NCBI GenBank assembly: GCA_048887165.1
Contig: JBHLJZ010000005.1
Span: 16,260 to 80,259 of the forward strand
Length of the DNA stretch: 64,000 nt
Reading direction: 5' to 3'
Source of the DNA: SOKP01 sp048887165
Lineage (GTDB): Archaea; Asgardarchaeota; Lokiarchaeia; Sigyniarchaeales; SOKP01
Each line of letters begins with the position of its first letter. Position 1 is the first letter of the stretch. The translations under genes were made by a program, and so were the position numbers. Under the pieces are notes generated by a model that searched no databases, was not told the DNA's origin, and saw only the letters and a list, made by a program, of their open reading frames with translations. Shown piece after piece: positions 17,186 to 25,364 of this stretch.

Positions 17186-18013
17186 TTATTTATAATCAAC
17201 TTTATATTGCCAAAGATCCAAATTTTTTCTTACTTTTTTTCCTATTTCCATAGATTTCTGGCATAAATTTTTAATTTCTTCAAGAGAAAACGTTGCTGGG
17301 CCGCTTTTTTGGATTGATGTAATTTTATTTTCAGTAACAGAAATTGAAATTCGACCTTCACATAATAGTTCTTCAGGCAAACTTGGATCTAAAAAGATGA
17401 TATCATCAATTTTTCCAAAGGTTAAAACTAAGGGAAGCTCTTTAACTATCATTTCTCCAGTTATATATTTTCCCGTCCATTCTACATGATCCTCCACCCA
17501 TTTACCTTCAGGTAAATGACTAGAAATTAATGATACGAGAGCACTAATTCCTCCAGCATCAATTAAGTTTCCTGCATAATTAATTACATATATATCAACG
17601 AATAGTATGTAAACTGCTTCCTGCTCTTTGATACATAGTTTCTTTGTTTGAACACAATCTGCGTGTCTTATTCCACGATCTACAACACGGGCTAACTCGA
17701 TAGATTGCTCATCTGGTGGTCCTCTTTCAAATAATGGAGATGCTAGCGGTAATAACTCAGCCATAATGGTACATACTCCCTCATCTGGAAGATCAGGAAA
17801 TGGCTCACCAACTTCATATTTTAAACCTGTAATAACTCGGGTATCACCTAATTGAACATCAGCAGATCCTTCTGCAGACGCTATTAGATCATGTTTTATA
17901 TTCAATTTGCGATAATCCCACAATCCTCGACCGTCGATTCGCTCCTCTTTCTTTAAATTATTAATGATATAATTTTTTTCTATTCTTGAAATTATTCTCT
18001 TAATATTCATCAT
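17186..18013 (-). CDS. rrp42: exosome complex subunit Rrp42
   Basis: The 275-residue RNase PH-fold protein is the non-catalytic partner of Rrp41 in the archaeal exosome ring. Features are DGRGLWDYRKLNI near residue 28, GSADVQLGDTRVITGLKYEVGEPFPD, the SPLFERGPPDEQSIELARVVDRGIR segment and a C-terminal helix. It follows rrp41 by five bases, in the conserved order rrp4, rrp41, rrp42. The hexameric ring degrades or tails RNA 3' to 5'. The usual catalytic aspartate pair is not expected in Rrp42. Confidence 0.94.
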   Translation of the reverse strand: MMNIKRIISRIEKNYIINNLKKEERIDGRGLWDYRKLNIKHDLIASAEGSADVQLGDTRVITGLKYEVGEPFPDLPDEGVCTIMAELLPLASPLFERGPPDEQSIELARVVDRGIRHADCVQTKKLCIKEQEAVYILFVDIYVINYAGNLIDAGGISALVSLISSHLPEGKWVEDHVEWTGKYITGEMIVKELPLVLTFGKIDDIIFLDPSLPEELLCEGRISISVTENKITSIQKSGPATFSLEEIKNLCQKSMEIGKKVRKNLDLWQYKVDYK

Positions 18014-18018
18014 TATTG

Positions 18019-18777
18019 CTATTCTCCTCCTGCTATCTGTTGTTGAATTGTTAAATACTTTCTTTTCAATACATCAAGTTGCATTTGATGAATTTTTGTC
18101 ATTGCATTTTTCGCTAATTTTAAGCATTGATTAATTTCTTCTAAAGGCATATCACCATCAAACTGTAATAGTGAAATCTCTTCGTTAAACCATGTTATTG
18201 CGCAGGGTAAATCTGCTTCTCCTGCTTTATCTTCAATTCCTGACAAGTCTGTAATTAATTCTCCTCCAATCTTACCTACAGCAACAGAAGTAACCAAACT
18301 TTTCATAGGAACACCTGCATCTGCCAATGCTAAGGCTGCTACTGTAGTACTAGCACATCTTGTTCCTCCATCAGCATCCATAACATCAATAAATACTTCA
18401 AAAGCCGTACCTGGATATAACTCAAGAAAAAGTACAGGTTCCAAACAATCTGAAATAATCATTGAGATTTCTTTTTCTCTTCTACCCGGAGCAGGTCTTT
18501 TACGGTCAAATACTGAGAATGTCGCCATTCGATAAAAAACTCTTAATATACCTCTATCAGGTTTCGCTAAATGATGTGGGTGAACTTCCCTTGGTCCGTA
18601 AACGGCAGCATAGATCTTATTGTTACCCCATTCTAAATATGCGGAGCCATCAGCATTATTTATTACACCAACCTCCATTTTAATAGGTCGTAAATCGTGT
18701 TTATCCCGCCCATCAAGTCTTTTACCGTCTTCTCTAAATAACTTCTCTGGATATTCATCTTTAATAATTAATGGCAT
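18019..18777 (-). CDS. rrp41: exosome complex exonuclease Rrp41
   Basis: Catalytic RNase PH-fold subunit of 252 residues: RLDGRDKHDLRPIKMEVGVI near the N-terminus, GSAYLEWGNNKIYAAVYGPRE, the phosphate/RNA-binding arginines in RKRPAPGRREKE, and IDVMDADGGTR near residue 135 with the catalytic aspartates. It phosphorolyses RNA and can add A-rich tails. The start overlaps the rrp4 stop by one base and rrp42 follows after five, so the three are co-translated. Length is normal for archaeal Rrp41. Confidence 0.96.
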   Translation of the reverse strand: MPLIIKDEYPEKLFREDGKRLDGRDKHDLRPIKMEVGVINNADGSAYLEWGNNKIYAAVYGPREVHPHHLAKPDRGILRVFYRMATFSVFDRKRPAPGRREKEISMIISDCLEPVLFLELYPGTAFEVFIDVMDADGGTRCASTTVAALALADAGVPMKSLVTSVAVGKIGGELITDLSGIEDKAGEADLPCAITWFNEEISLLQFDGDMPLEEINQCLKLAKNAMTKIHQMQLDVLKRKYLTIQQQIAGGE

Positions 18778-19559
18778 TATGCTATACCTCTTTCTTTCTT
18801 TTCATTTTCTATATAAAGGGACATTCGGTCTGTTAAGCCTACCGTATGAGCTTCCCTTTCAATTTTTCTTATTGCATCAATAAGCAATCTTTCATGAGCG
18901 ATATCATCGCCTTTTATCCAAATTCGCCCATTTTGTGTTACAAATATATTGCAGTTGGTTAGGTTCTTAAGAATCTTAATCATTGAACCACTGCGACCAA
19001 TAACTCGTGGAATTTTAGGGGGATCAATAGTAATTACAATTCCATTTGATCTTTTGCCTAAATATTTACCAACAGTTGTTAGTTCGGGTCTATTTAACCT
19101 ATCTGCCGATATAACTTTTACAATCAAAATGTCACCAATTTCAAATTTTTCAGTTGATGTATCTTCTTGATGATGAGAAGATCCTCTTCCTACTCTTAAT
19201 TTACTTCTTTTCATTGTATTTCTAGGTTTTAAAATCCCACTATCTTTCGCATTAATATCACAAATATATTTAACTGGACTTTTATCAATTACCATAGCTA
19301 TAACCTTATCTCCTGGACGAGGAGTATAAAAGCCTCTAAGAGGAATAACATTAATATAATTTTTCTTTATTTGTTTTAAACCAATAGTTAATGCAATTAT
19401 TTTAGTTCTTTCTTTGTTTAAAATTGTTCCCCTTCCCGGTAAAAAGCTTTCTATATCTTCAGTTAAAACTTCTCCTGGTACAACAAGATCCCTTGTTGTT
19501 TCTTCATCTTCAAATTCGTCAGATTCTTCAGGATCTTCTTCTAATTCTTCATCTTCCAT
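18777..19559 (-). CDS. rrp4: exosome RNA-binding cap subunit Rrp4
   Basis: The 260-residue product has an acidic N-terminal extension (about 25 residues rich in E and D), an N-terminal domain with VVPGEVL and GRGTILN, a central S1 domain (PRPGDKVIAMVIDKSPVKYICDIN), and a KH domain with GRSGSMIKILKNLTNCNIFVTQNGRIWI near residue 195. Three Rrp4 and/or Csl4 subunits cap the Rrp41/42 ring and guide RNA in. Csl4 is not in the window. The acidic N-terminus is unusual compared with shorter euryarchaeal Rrp4. Confidence 0.93.
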   Translation of the reverse strand: MEDEELEEDPEESDEFEDEETTRDLVVPGEVLTEDIESFLPGRGTILNKERTKIIALTIGLKQIKKNYINVIPLRGFYTPRPGDKVIAMVIDKSPVKYICDINAKDSGILKPRNTMKRSKLRVGRGSSHHQEDTSTEKFEIGDILIVKVISADRLNRPELTTVGKYLGKRSNGIVITIDPPKIPRVIGRSGSMIKILKNLTNCNIFVTQNGRIWIKGDDIAHERLLIDAIRKIEREAHTVGLTDRMSLYIENEKKERGIA

Positions 19560-19652
19560 TTATATTTAATCACTCTCCTTGTACTAATTAATATTTTCCT
19601 AACCTTTATTTATAAAAATAACGTAAACTAAAGTTAATTAAAAATTCCAAGG

Positions 19653-20444
19653 CTAGGCTTTTAAGAGTTTTGTTTGAACTCTACCATGAGTTAATTTATT
19701 TAATTTATCAATTAATTCCATTTGTAATCCTGCCGGAAGATTTACAACAGAAACCCATGATCCATCCGATTGCCACTCTTCTTTTTTAATTTGTGCTAGT
19801 TGTGCAACTATATTATAACCTTTAGCAGTAAATGCTGATGGTATTTTTATTGCTAATTCAACTTGTTCCATCCGAATAGGGATAATTGCTCTTATATTTT
19901 TTACAACATCATCTACTTGTTCTTCAGCACTCCTCATCAGATCTATTTTAACTTTTGCTTCTTCAATTGCTTTTTCAATTCTTTGATAAGGATGAGGTTT
20001 TTTGTTTTGAGGATTAATTGCATTTTTTGAAATAATCGTTATAATCTGTTTTAATTTTTTTTGTCTCTCTTCTTCTCTCTGGGTTTTAGTCCAGTGAATT
20101 TCTCCATCAAGTAATATATAAGCAGCTATGACCCTTCCATCTGTTGTTTCAAAAATTGTCTCCATATCTCCATCAGTAGCTTTCTTGCCTCGTCTTAAAT
20201 CTTCAAAAACAGTAAAGCTTTCAAAAATGAGATCAACCGAGATATTTGGGTTATTCAATATTTCTTTTACAGTTAAACGAGATTTTTGACTTCCTTCTTT
20301 TAAACGTTTATCAATTTCTTGTCGAATTGTTTTTTTAGCTTCCCAAGCTTTATCGGGATCTAATAACATTTCAAATGTTCTTCCCTCTTTTTCAATACGT
20401 CCAATAATATACCCTCCTAAATCAATTCTTGCTCTGTCTATCAT
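19653..20444 (-). CDS. sbds: ribosome maturation protein SBDS (Sdo1)
   Basis: The 263-residue product follows psmA in the conserved superoperon. Domain I includes EMLLDPDKAWEAKKT and the strand region with ISVDLIFESFTVFEDLRRGKKATDGDMETIF. Domain II carries HPYQRIEKAIEEAKVKIDLMRSAEEQV and domain III PIRMEQVELAIKIPSAFTAKGYNIV near residue 195. SBDS with the EF2-like GTPase releases eIF6 (aIF6) from the 60S-like subunit. Start and length agree with archaeal SBDS. Confidence 0.96.
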   Translation of the reverse strand: MIDRARIDLGGYIIGRIEKEGRTFEMLLDPDKAWEAKKTIRQEIDKRLKEGSQKSRLTVKEILNNPNISVDLIFESFTVFEDLRRGKKATDGDMETIFETTDGRVIAAYILLDGEIHWTKTQREEERQKKLKQIITIISKNAINPQNKKPHPYQRIEKAIEEAKVKIDLMRSAEEQVDDVVKNIRAIIPIRMEQVELAIKIPSAFTAKGYNIVAQLAQIKKEEWQSDGSWVSVVNLPAGLQMELIDKLNKLTHGRVQTKLLKA

Positions 20445-20567
20445 AAGATGGAATCACAACATTGAATATTGAAATTACGAGCTTTTGTCTAGTTTTATTC
20501 TTGGTCTTCGCATTATTTAATAACTATTAGATGAGCTAAACTTGAAATTTACAAACTTATAGAAAAC

Positions 20568-21284
20568 TTATAACATATTCAATAATTCTTCCTTTTCTTC
20601 TAAACTTAACAATTTAAATTTAGCATCCTCTTTCAATATAAAGGCTACATCACATGAATTTTTACTTAAATTATCACCCATTAATTCTTTTAATGTCCTT
20701 AATGGCAACAATTTTAGTTCTTCATCGCTTATATCTTCTTTATAGTTTTCTTCAAGAAAAGCTCTAGCTTCTGTTGCTCCTGATCCAATAGCAAAAGCTC
20801 TATACCCCCATAAAGCTCCACTCGGATCAGTTAAAAACAAGGAAGCTTTACCATCTGAATCTATTCCAGCGATGAGAAGACTCACTCCAAAAGGTCTAAC
20901 ACCAGCATTTTGAGTAAATAATTGTAGATATTCACAAATATTTAAAGTGCTGTCTTTTACAGATATTTTTTCATCATAGTTAAGCAAATTAACTTGTGCT
21001 TGAACTCTAGCTCTTTCAACTAGAACACGAGCGTCAGCAGTGAGTCCAGCAATAGCCACACCAACATGGTCGTCAATCTTAAAAATCTTTTCTGAACCAA
21101 TAACTTCTTGAAGTTCAGAGCTCTTTTTTTCGACGGCAAACACAACAGAATCATTATTTCTACAAACAATAGCCGTCGTACCTCTACGAACCGCTTCAAT
21201 TGCATATTCTACTTGAAATAGACGTCCTTCTGGTGAAAATTGGGTTATTGCCATATCATAACCTCTTCCTGCTTGCTGGAACAT
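20568..21284 (-). CDS. psmA: proteasome alpha subunit
   Basis: The 238-residue product has the alpha-subunit N-terminal gate region GRGYDMAITQFSPEGRLFQVEYAIEAVRRG and internal GLTADARVLVERARVQAQ. It lacks the propeptide and N-terminal Thr of beta subunits. Seven copies form the outer ring of the 20S core. It is the first gene of the psmA-SBDS-rrp4-rrp41-rrp42 run. Start at 21284 with ten residues before GRGYD, slightly long but usual. The beta subunit and PAN ATPase are elsewhere. Confidence 0.96.
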   Translation of the reverse strand: MFQQAGRGYDMAITQFSPEGRLFQVEYAIEAVRRGTTAIVCRNNDSVVFAVEKKSSELQEVIGSEKIFKIDDHVGVAIAGLTADARVLVERARVQAQVNLLNYDEKISVKDSTLNICEYLQLFTQNAGVRPFGVSLLIAGIDSDGKASLFLTDPSGALWGYRAFAIGSGATEARAFLEENYKEDISDEELKLLPLRTLKELMGDNLSKNSCDVAFILKEDAKFKLLSLEEKEELLNML

Positions 21285-21450
21285 GATAATTCTCCTTGCG
21301 AAATTTTTAATTAATATTTATTTACATTATTTTTTTTCTGATTAAAAAGAAGTAATAAATAATGAAATATATATTTTTTTTTAATATTTCAAAAAGTTCA
21401 GTCAAACAAAATTATATAATAACTCTAAAAAATGCATTAATATTTAATGA

Positions 21451-21822
21451 TTAACTCCATGCTACTTTGTTTATAAAAATTGACCATTCCAAAATTATCA
21501 TCCCTTCATCTCTTGTGTGAGCAACGAGATAATCTCCTTCTTTAGTAATAGATCCTACTATATTCCCTTTCCCACCAACTATGTTTTTAGCGGCTAGTTG
21601 AATATCATCATTTTTTAAAATGGCATATCTACGATTTTGGAAAGTAAGAGCTGATTCTTTTTGCTTCCATGCATTAAGAATAGCTTTAGCTTCGTCGGTT
21701 GTTAAAGGAAAATCTTCGGATTTATATATGATGTCTCCTTCACTATTTAATAAAAAAACTTCTTCTACTCCTTCAAATTCCCTTAATTGTTCAACTAGAT
21801 AATAAAATCTTTTTTCTTCCAT
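21451..21822 (-). CDS. profilin-like protein (Asgard type)
   Basis: A 123-residue protein with alternating strands and helices. It opens with a helix and the VEEVFLLNSEGDIIYKS strand pair. The middle contains RRYAILKNDDIQLAAKNIVGGKGNIVGSITK and the end ILEWSIFINKVAW. This order, length and the ILK(N)D...LAAKN...G.IVGS...AW pattern match the profilins of Lokiarchaeota, which bind actin and regulate filament growth. Single-domain roadblock proteins are the main alternative: they have a similar size and fold order but not the C-terminal AW ending. It stands alone upstream of psmA, same strand. A profilin is a strong Asgard marker. Confidence 0.72.
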   Translation of the reverse strand: MEEKRFYYLVEQLREFEGVEEVFLLNSEGDIIYKSEDFPLTTDEAKAILNAWKQKESALTFQNRRYAILKNDDIQLAAKNIVGGKGNIVGSITKEGDYLVAHTRDEGMIILEWSIFINKVAWS

Positions 21823-21999
21823 TCTTTTAACCTTAATTCTTCGAAAATATTTTGATCTTTACTCTAAAATGAAAATTTTTAAATTTAAATCTTTTTAGAA
21901 CGAAAAATATGTTAAACTCTTAAGAAAGGAAAAAATATTTTACTAAAAACTTATTATCTATCATATTAAGTTAAATGCGGGTTAAATATTGAGAATTTT

Positions 22000-22785
22000 A
22001 TGCCACAAAAAATAATTCCTTATGATAAAATTTATAATATCGATACCGAGAAAGATAAAATTAGTATTTTTTCAAGATATTATAAATACTTAAACGAAAC
22101 TGTTCAAGGTTTTCCTAATACGAAAATAAGTATCAAAAAAATGAGAGATTATGATAAAAGGTTTGAAATAACGATAAATGGTCCTGAGGAAATCTTTGTT
22201 ACCAATATTTTAAAGAAGGAGATAGGATTAATTAATCAGTTTGACCATATTCGAGAGGGAAATACATATAAGGGAACTATTGTGGATGTTGGAAAGGTAG
22301 GTTTTGGAGTTTTTGTAGATTGCGCAATATTTAATCCTGAATCAGAGGTTTTAATTCCCCTACACACCCTTAGAGAACAACTATGTAATGGAAAAAATAA
22401 ATCATTGAGAGAAATTCTAAAAGTATATGATTTAATAGAAAATTTTCCTCTTTATATTAATATAGTATCAATTGATCGTAAGAAAATGCAAATAGAAGGG
22501 AAGATAGCTGATAAAACAATTAAATTTTTTGAACATATATTAGAGGAAAATTTAGAAGCGGTTTTGGTTACAGGCGAAACAAAAGCTCAATTTAAAAAAG
22601 CATTAGTTAAAACAGGACATTTTCGTGATATTGTCTCAATTGAAAGGTTTGGATTTTTAGAAAATATTGTTATTCTTAAACAAGATACAAATGCTCCGGG
22701 AATTATTGCTGATATAGGAAAACATTTAAGAGGATGCAAAATAAGTGCTCTTAGACCTGAGAGAATTAGAAGATTTTTTGAATAA
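22000..22785 (+). CDS. DUF2110 family archaeal protein
   Basis: The 261-residue product has an S1/OB-like segment near residues 88-130 (GNTYKGTIVDVGKVGFGVFVD) followed by LIPLHTLREQLCNGKNKSLREI and the LIENFPLYINIVSID stretch, the signature of DUF2110 proteins of archaea. The N-terminal and C-terminal thirds are alpha/beta and unassigned. An RNA-binding role is inferred only from the OB-like domain. Its 3' end lies 8 bases from the tRNA-Val gene on the opposite strand. Confidence 0.72.
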   Translation: MPQKIIPYDKIYNIDTEKDKISIFSRYYKYLNETVQGFPNTKISIKKMRDYDKRFEITINGPEEIFVTNILKKEIGLINQFDHIREGNTYKGTIVDVGKVGFGVFVDCAIFNPESEVLIPLHTLREQLCNGKNKSLREILKVYDLIENFPLYINIVSIDRKKMQIEGKIADKTIKFFEHILEENLEAVLVTGETKAQFKKALVKTGHFRDIVSIERFGFLENIVILKQDTNAPGIIADIGKHLRGCKISALRPERIRRFFE

Positions 22786-22793
22786 AAAATGTA

Positions 22794-22869
22794 TGGTGGG
22801 CCCAGGGAGGATCGAACTCCCGACCTTCTCGGTGTAAGCGAGACGTCATCACCACTAGACCATGGGCCC
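22794..22869 (-). tRNA. tRNA-Val (anticodon TAC), CCA encoded
   Basis: Full cloverleaf on the minus strand. Acceptor GGGCCCA pairs with TGGGCCC; the anticodon stem TCTCG/CGAGA encloses loop CTTACAC with anticodon TAC; the T arm is GGGAG TTCGATC CTCCC. The discriminator is A and the 3' CCA is encoded in the genome, unlike the other three tRNA genes here. No intron. Confidence 0.95.
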
Positions 22870-22894
22870 TTATTATTCCTAGTGATAAGTTATA

Positions 22895-22997
22895 CGCTCA
22901 GGGTGGGATTTGAACCCACGGATCCATCGGACACCGGTTTAGCAGACCGGCGCTTTTGGCGCGTTCTTTGCGCTCTACCAGGCTAAGCGACCTGAGC
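22895..22997 (-). tRNA. tRNA-Ser (anticodon GCT) with probable intron near the D arm/anticodon arm junction
   Basis: Acceptor GCTCAGG pairs with CCTGAGC, discriminator G as expected for Ser. Anticodon stem CCGGT/ACCGG with loop CTGCTAA gives anticodon GCT. The T arm is GTGGG TTCAAAT CCCAC and there is a class II variable arm. The gene is 103 nt, 20 more than expected. The extra bases (22950-22969, give or take the repeated GCGC) lie between the D stem and anticodon stem. Removing them leaves a normal 83-nt tRNA, the same length as the other tRNA-Ser here. No intron occurs in the anticodon loop. Confidence 0.85.
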
Positions 22998-23137
22998 TTG
23001 ATTTTTTATAATTATAAAATCTATATTTTGAATATAAAAATTCAAAATTTTAATACTTTTTTATGCCTATTATTAGAATAAGAATTGGTGGAAAAAAAAA
23101 TAAATTTTATTTTTTAAATTAAAACTTGATTAACTTT

Positions 23138-24319
23138 TCATTTTCTAGTCTTTATCTTTTTTCGAATGATCGATTCTAAATACCACCAAAAGATTCCAGC
23201 AGGAACACAAATTATCAAATTGATTATTAAATGTCCAAAGCATGCTGCTGGATCTCCTGTAGATATGCCCAAAATACTTGCGCAGTAATGATTACCATAG
23301 AGATACTTAGCAATTCCTAAATAAAAAATTTGCGTTAGTAAAATATGATACGTTGATTTACCAATAACTGAAATTCCTTTTGCTATTAAATTATCCGATT
23401 TTTTAGGCAATAATTTCAGAGCAACTAGGAAAAGGAAAGCAGAATATGGAAACACGAATAAATTATAATCGCCCCTAATAAATTGAATCCTAAAATCAAA
23501 GAATTGATAATTTATTAGATAAATTAAGCTTAATGGAAATAAAACAAACATGAAAAGATTTTGTTTGGCGAAAATATTAGGATTTCTTGAAAACCACATT
23601 CCTAAAGCAACAGCTGTTATCATAAATAAGATATTCGTTACGATAAATATATAAGCCTCAAATGCTTCCCAAGATGGAAAAGGAGGTGTTCCTATAAAGA
23701 AGAAAATATACAATTGGATTACAATTTCAAGAACATAACATAACAATAATGTTAATCCAGCCCATATAAGTTTACCACAAAATCCTTTATAAAGCAAAGG
23801 CAATATAATAATTGCACTAAAGATAACAGGTAAAAACCAAATTCCAGGACCATAGAATGGCAGAATACCTATTATAAGATGAATAAATCGAAATCTATTA
23901 TAAAGCCCATCAGGATCCCAAGTTTGCGAAAAATACATAAGTTCAAAGTCAAAGTCATAAAGTATTAGTCCAATAATAGTAGAAACTAAGTATATAACTA
24001 GATAAGGAAAAATGAAGCGCCAAAATTTTCGTTTCCAATAACTCCAAGAATAAAATTGCTTTAATGATGTTTGCCCTCTACTTTTATATGAATAGCCCAG
24101 ATTAAATCCCATTATTACTAAAAACACAGGGATTGAAATCCGTTCCCATAAAGCGACTCCTATATCGCCTTTAATACTCCATGGAATAGTGTGATCAAAT
24201 ATTACTAAGAAAATCATTAGTGCTTTTAAAAAGTCAATTTGGAATAAATTCCGATCTTCTGATTTTCCTAATGATTCCTCAACAAAAGTCGTAGTTTCAT
24301 TCAATATGCTCACTTTCAT
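23138..24319 (-). CDS. acyltransferase family 3 membrane protein
   Basis: The 393-residue membrane protein begins with a short soluble segment, then DFLKALMIFLVIFDHTIPW near residue 28, where the conserved His of acyltransferase 3 (OafA/NodX-like) lies. About ten hydrophobic segments follow to the C-terminus, which ends in basic residues. Such proteins O-acylate sugars or lipids at the cell surface. No glycan operon surrounds it, so the substrate is open. A 135-base AT-rich gap separates it from the tRNA-Ser gene. Confidence 0.8.
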   Translation of the reverse strand: MKVSILNETTTFVEESLGKSEDRNLFQIDFLKALMIFLVIFDHTIPWSIKGDIGVALWERISIPVFLVIMGFNLGYSYKSRGQTSLKQFYSWSYWKRKFWRFIFPYLVIYLVSTIIGLILYDFDFELMYFSQTWDPDGLYNRFRFIHLIIGILPFYGPGIWFLPVIFSAIIILPLLYKGFCGKLIWAGLTLLLCYVLEIVIQLYIFFFIGTPPFPSWEAFEAYIFIVTNILFMITAVALGMWFSRNPNIFAKQNLFMFVLFPLSLIYLINYQFFDFRIQFIRGDYNLFVFPYSAFLFLVALKLLPKKSDNLIAKGISVIGKSTYHILLTQIFYLGIAKYLYGNHYCASILGISTGDPAACFGHLIINLIICVPAGIFWWYLESIIRKKIKTRK

Positions 24320-24476
24320 ATAAATTAGATTTTTAATTAAAATTAAGAATTTTAATTTTAATCAAAATTAATTCAACTTTTTAATTTTACTTATAAAATG
24401 AAATTGTTTTACAGATTTGTATGGATTAGTATATAAAATTGATTGCATAAAAATAAAAAGAGAAAAAATACTCAAT

Positions 24477-24959
24477 TTATTCAGAAATTATTTCAAATAC
24501 CATTTTCTCGATGATCGGCTTTTTTGTATATCTCTTGTCATAATACCAGCCGACTAAATGTGGTTGTAGTTCTTTGTCTGGAAGGTTTGGAATAACTATG
24601 ATCATAACACCATTAGAAAGATACTTTAATATTCTCTTATCTATTTGATGGAGTTTTTCATTACCAGAGGGATGTGAATGCCACTGCCAAACAATATCAA
24701 CTCCCATTTCTTGTTTAAATTTCCGCATATTGTATATTTTTGACTTTTTATAGCGCATCCAACTCCTTGGTTTTACATGAGCTTTAGTTCTTCTTAGATC
24801 TGGATTCATTATAAATTTATTAACTATACCGAAGTTTTCTTTACGATCTGCAAATAGCCATCCATGTATAATATAAGGATACTCTTCGGCAGCTTTTTGA
24901 GTAATCTCATTAAAAATACGGTCGGGTATCAAATATCTAAAATCCTTGGCTGTGCTCAA
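24477..24959 (-). CDS. JAMM/MPN-domain protein with altered active site
   Basis: The 160-residue product (TTG start) is a single MPN-like domain. The metal-binding stretch WHSHPSG...HQID keeps the two histidines and the aspartate of H-x-H-x7-S-x2-D, but the serine is His. The upstream catalytic glutamate of JAMM proteases, expected three residues before G in HGWLFA, is Ile. Thus zinc may be bound but classic isopeptidase chemistry is doubtful. Archaeal JAMM proteins remove ubiquitin-like SAMP modifiers; Asgard genomes encode ubiquitin systems. No E1/E2 or ubiquitin gene is near. It could be a structural MPN-minus protein. Confidence 0.65.
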   Translation of the reverse strand: MSTAKDFRYLIPDRIFNEITQKAAEEYPYIIHGWLFADRKENFGIVNKFIMNPDLRRTKAHVKPRSWMRYKKSKIYNMRKFKQEMGVDIVWQWHSHPSGNEKLHQIDKRILKYLSNGVMIIVIPNLPDKELQPHLVGWYYDKRYTKKPIIEKMVFEIISE

Positions 24960-25098
24960 TATAATTCTACCTCAAGTATGAACCAATGAAAGATAAAATT
25001 TATATTTTTCTTTAAATAGATTATTAGCTTTATTAAATTACAAGGGCGAATAAAAAAAGATTTATTTTAGTTAATATACTCTATTTTAATACCCATAA

Positions 25099-25106
25099 TT
25101 TATATC
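25099..25106 (+). promoter_or_regulatory. TATA-like box upstream of tRNA-Ser(TGA)
   Basis: TTTATATC ends 25 bases before the mature 5' end of tRNA-Ser(TGA), the normal distance for an archaeal box A. Confidence 0.4.
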
Positions 25107-25130
25107 AATAATAATCGCACTTTTAACAAC

Positions 25131-25235
25131 GCAGACGTAGCCTAGCTGGTAAGACGCCGGCCTTGAGAGCTTCATGATCTGAACAAGTTAGCCGGTGCGC
25201 GTGAGCGCTCGGGGGTTCGAGTCCCTCCGTCTGCG
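25131..25235 (+). tRNA. tRNA-Ser (anticodon TGA) with a 22-nt intron
   Basis: Acceptor GCAGACG pairs with CGTCTGC, discriminator G. The anticodon stem CCGGC/GCCGG encloses CTTGAG, then an intron (about 25168-25189), then A38. The intron lies at the canonical 37/38 position. CTTG before the cut pairs with CAAG near the 3' cut, and TTCA/TGAA forms an inner stem, resembling a relaxed bulge-helix-bulge. The long variable arm with a GCGC/GCGC stem and G73 identify serine. Mature length 83 nt. No encoded CCA. Confidence 0.92.
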
Positions 25236-25268
25236 CTTGTTTTTAGAATTAAAAGTATAAAACATTAT

Positions 25269-25342
25269 GGGCTATTGGCGCAGGCAGGTAGCGCAACCGG
25301 CTCTTAACCGGCAGGTCGGGGGTTCGAATCCCTCATAGCCCG
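25269..25342 (+). tRNA. tRNA-Lys (anticodon CTT)
   Basis: Intron-free 74-nt gene: acceptor GGGCTAT/ATAGCCC, D arm with GCGC...GCGC, anticodon loop CTCTTAA within CCGG/CCGG, T arm GGGGG TTCGAAT CCCTC, discriminator G. The 27-43 pair is an A-C mismatch. It lies 33 bases after tRNA-Ser(TGA), probably in the same transcript. Confidence 0.93.
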
Positions 25343-25364
25343 CTATAGTTCTTAAGTAGAAAAT

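Noticed and set aside
22789..22986. A 65-residue plus-strand ORF across the tRNA-Val and tRNA-Ser genes
   Set aside because: It is the antisense translation of two tRNA genes; the typical GPREDRTPD-like string is a known artefact of tRNA sequence.
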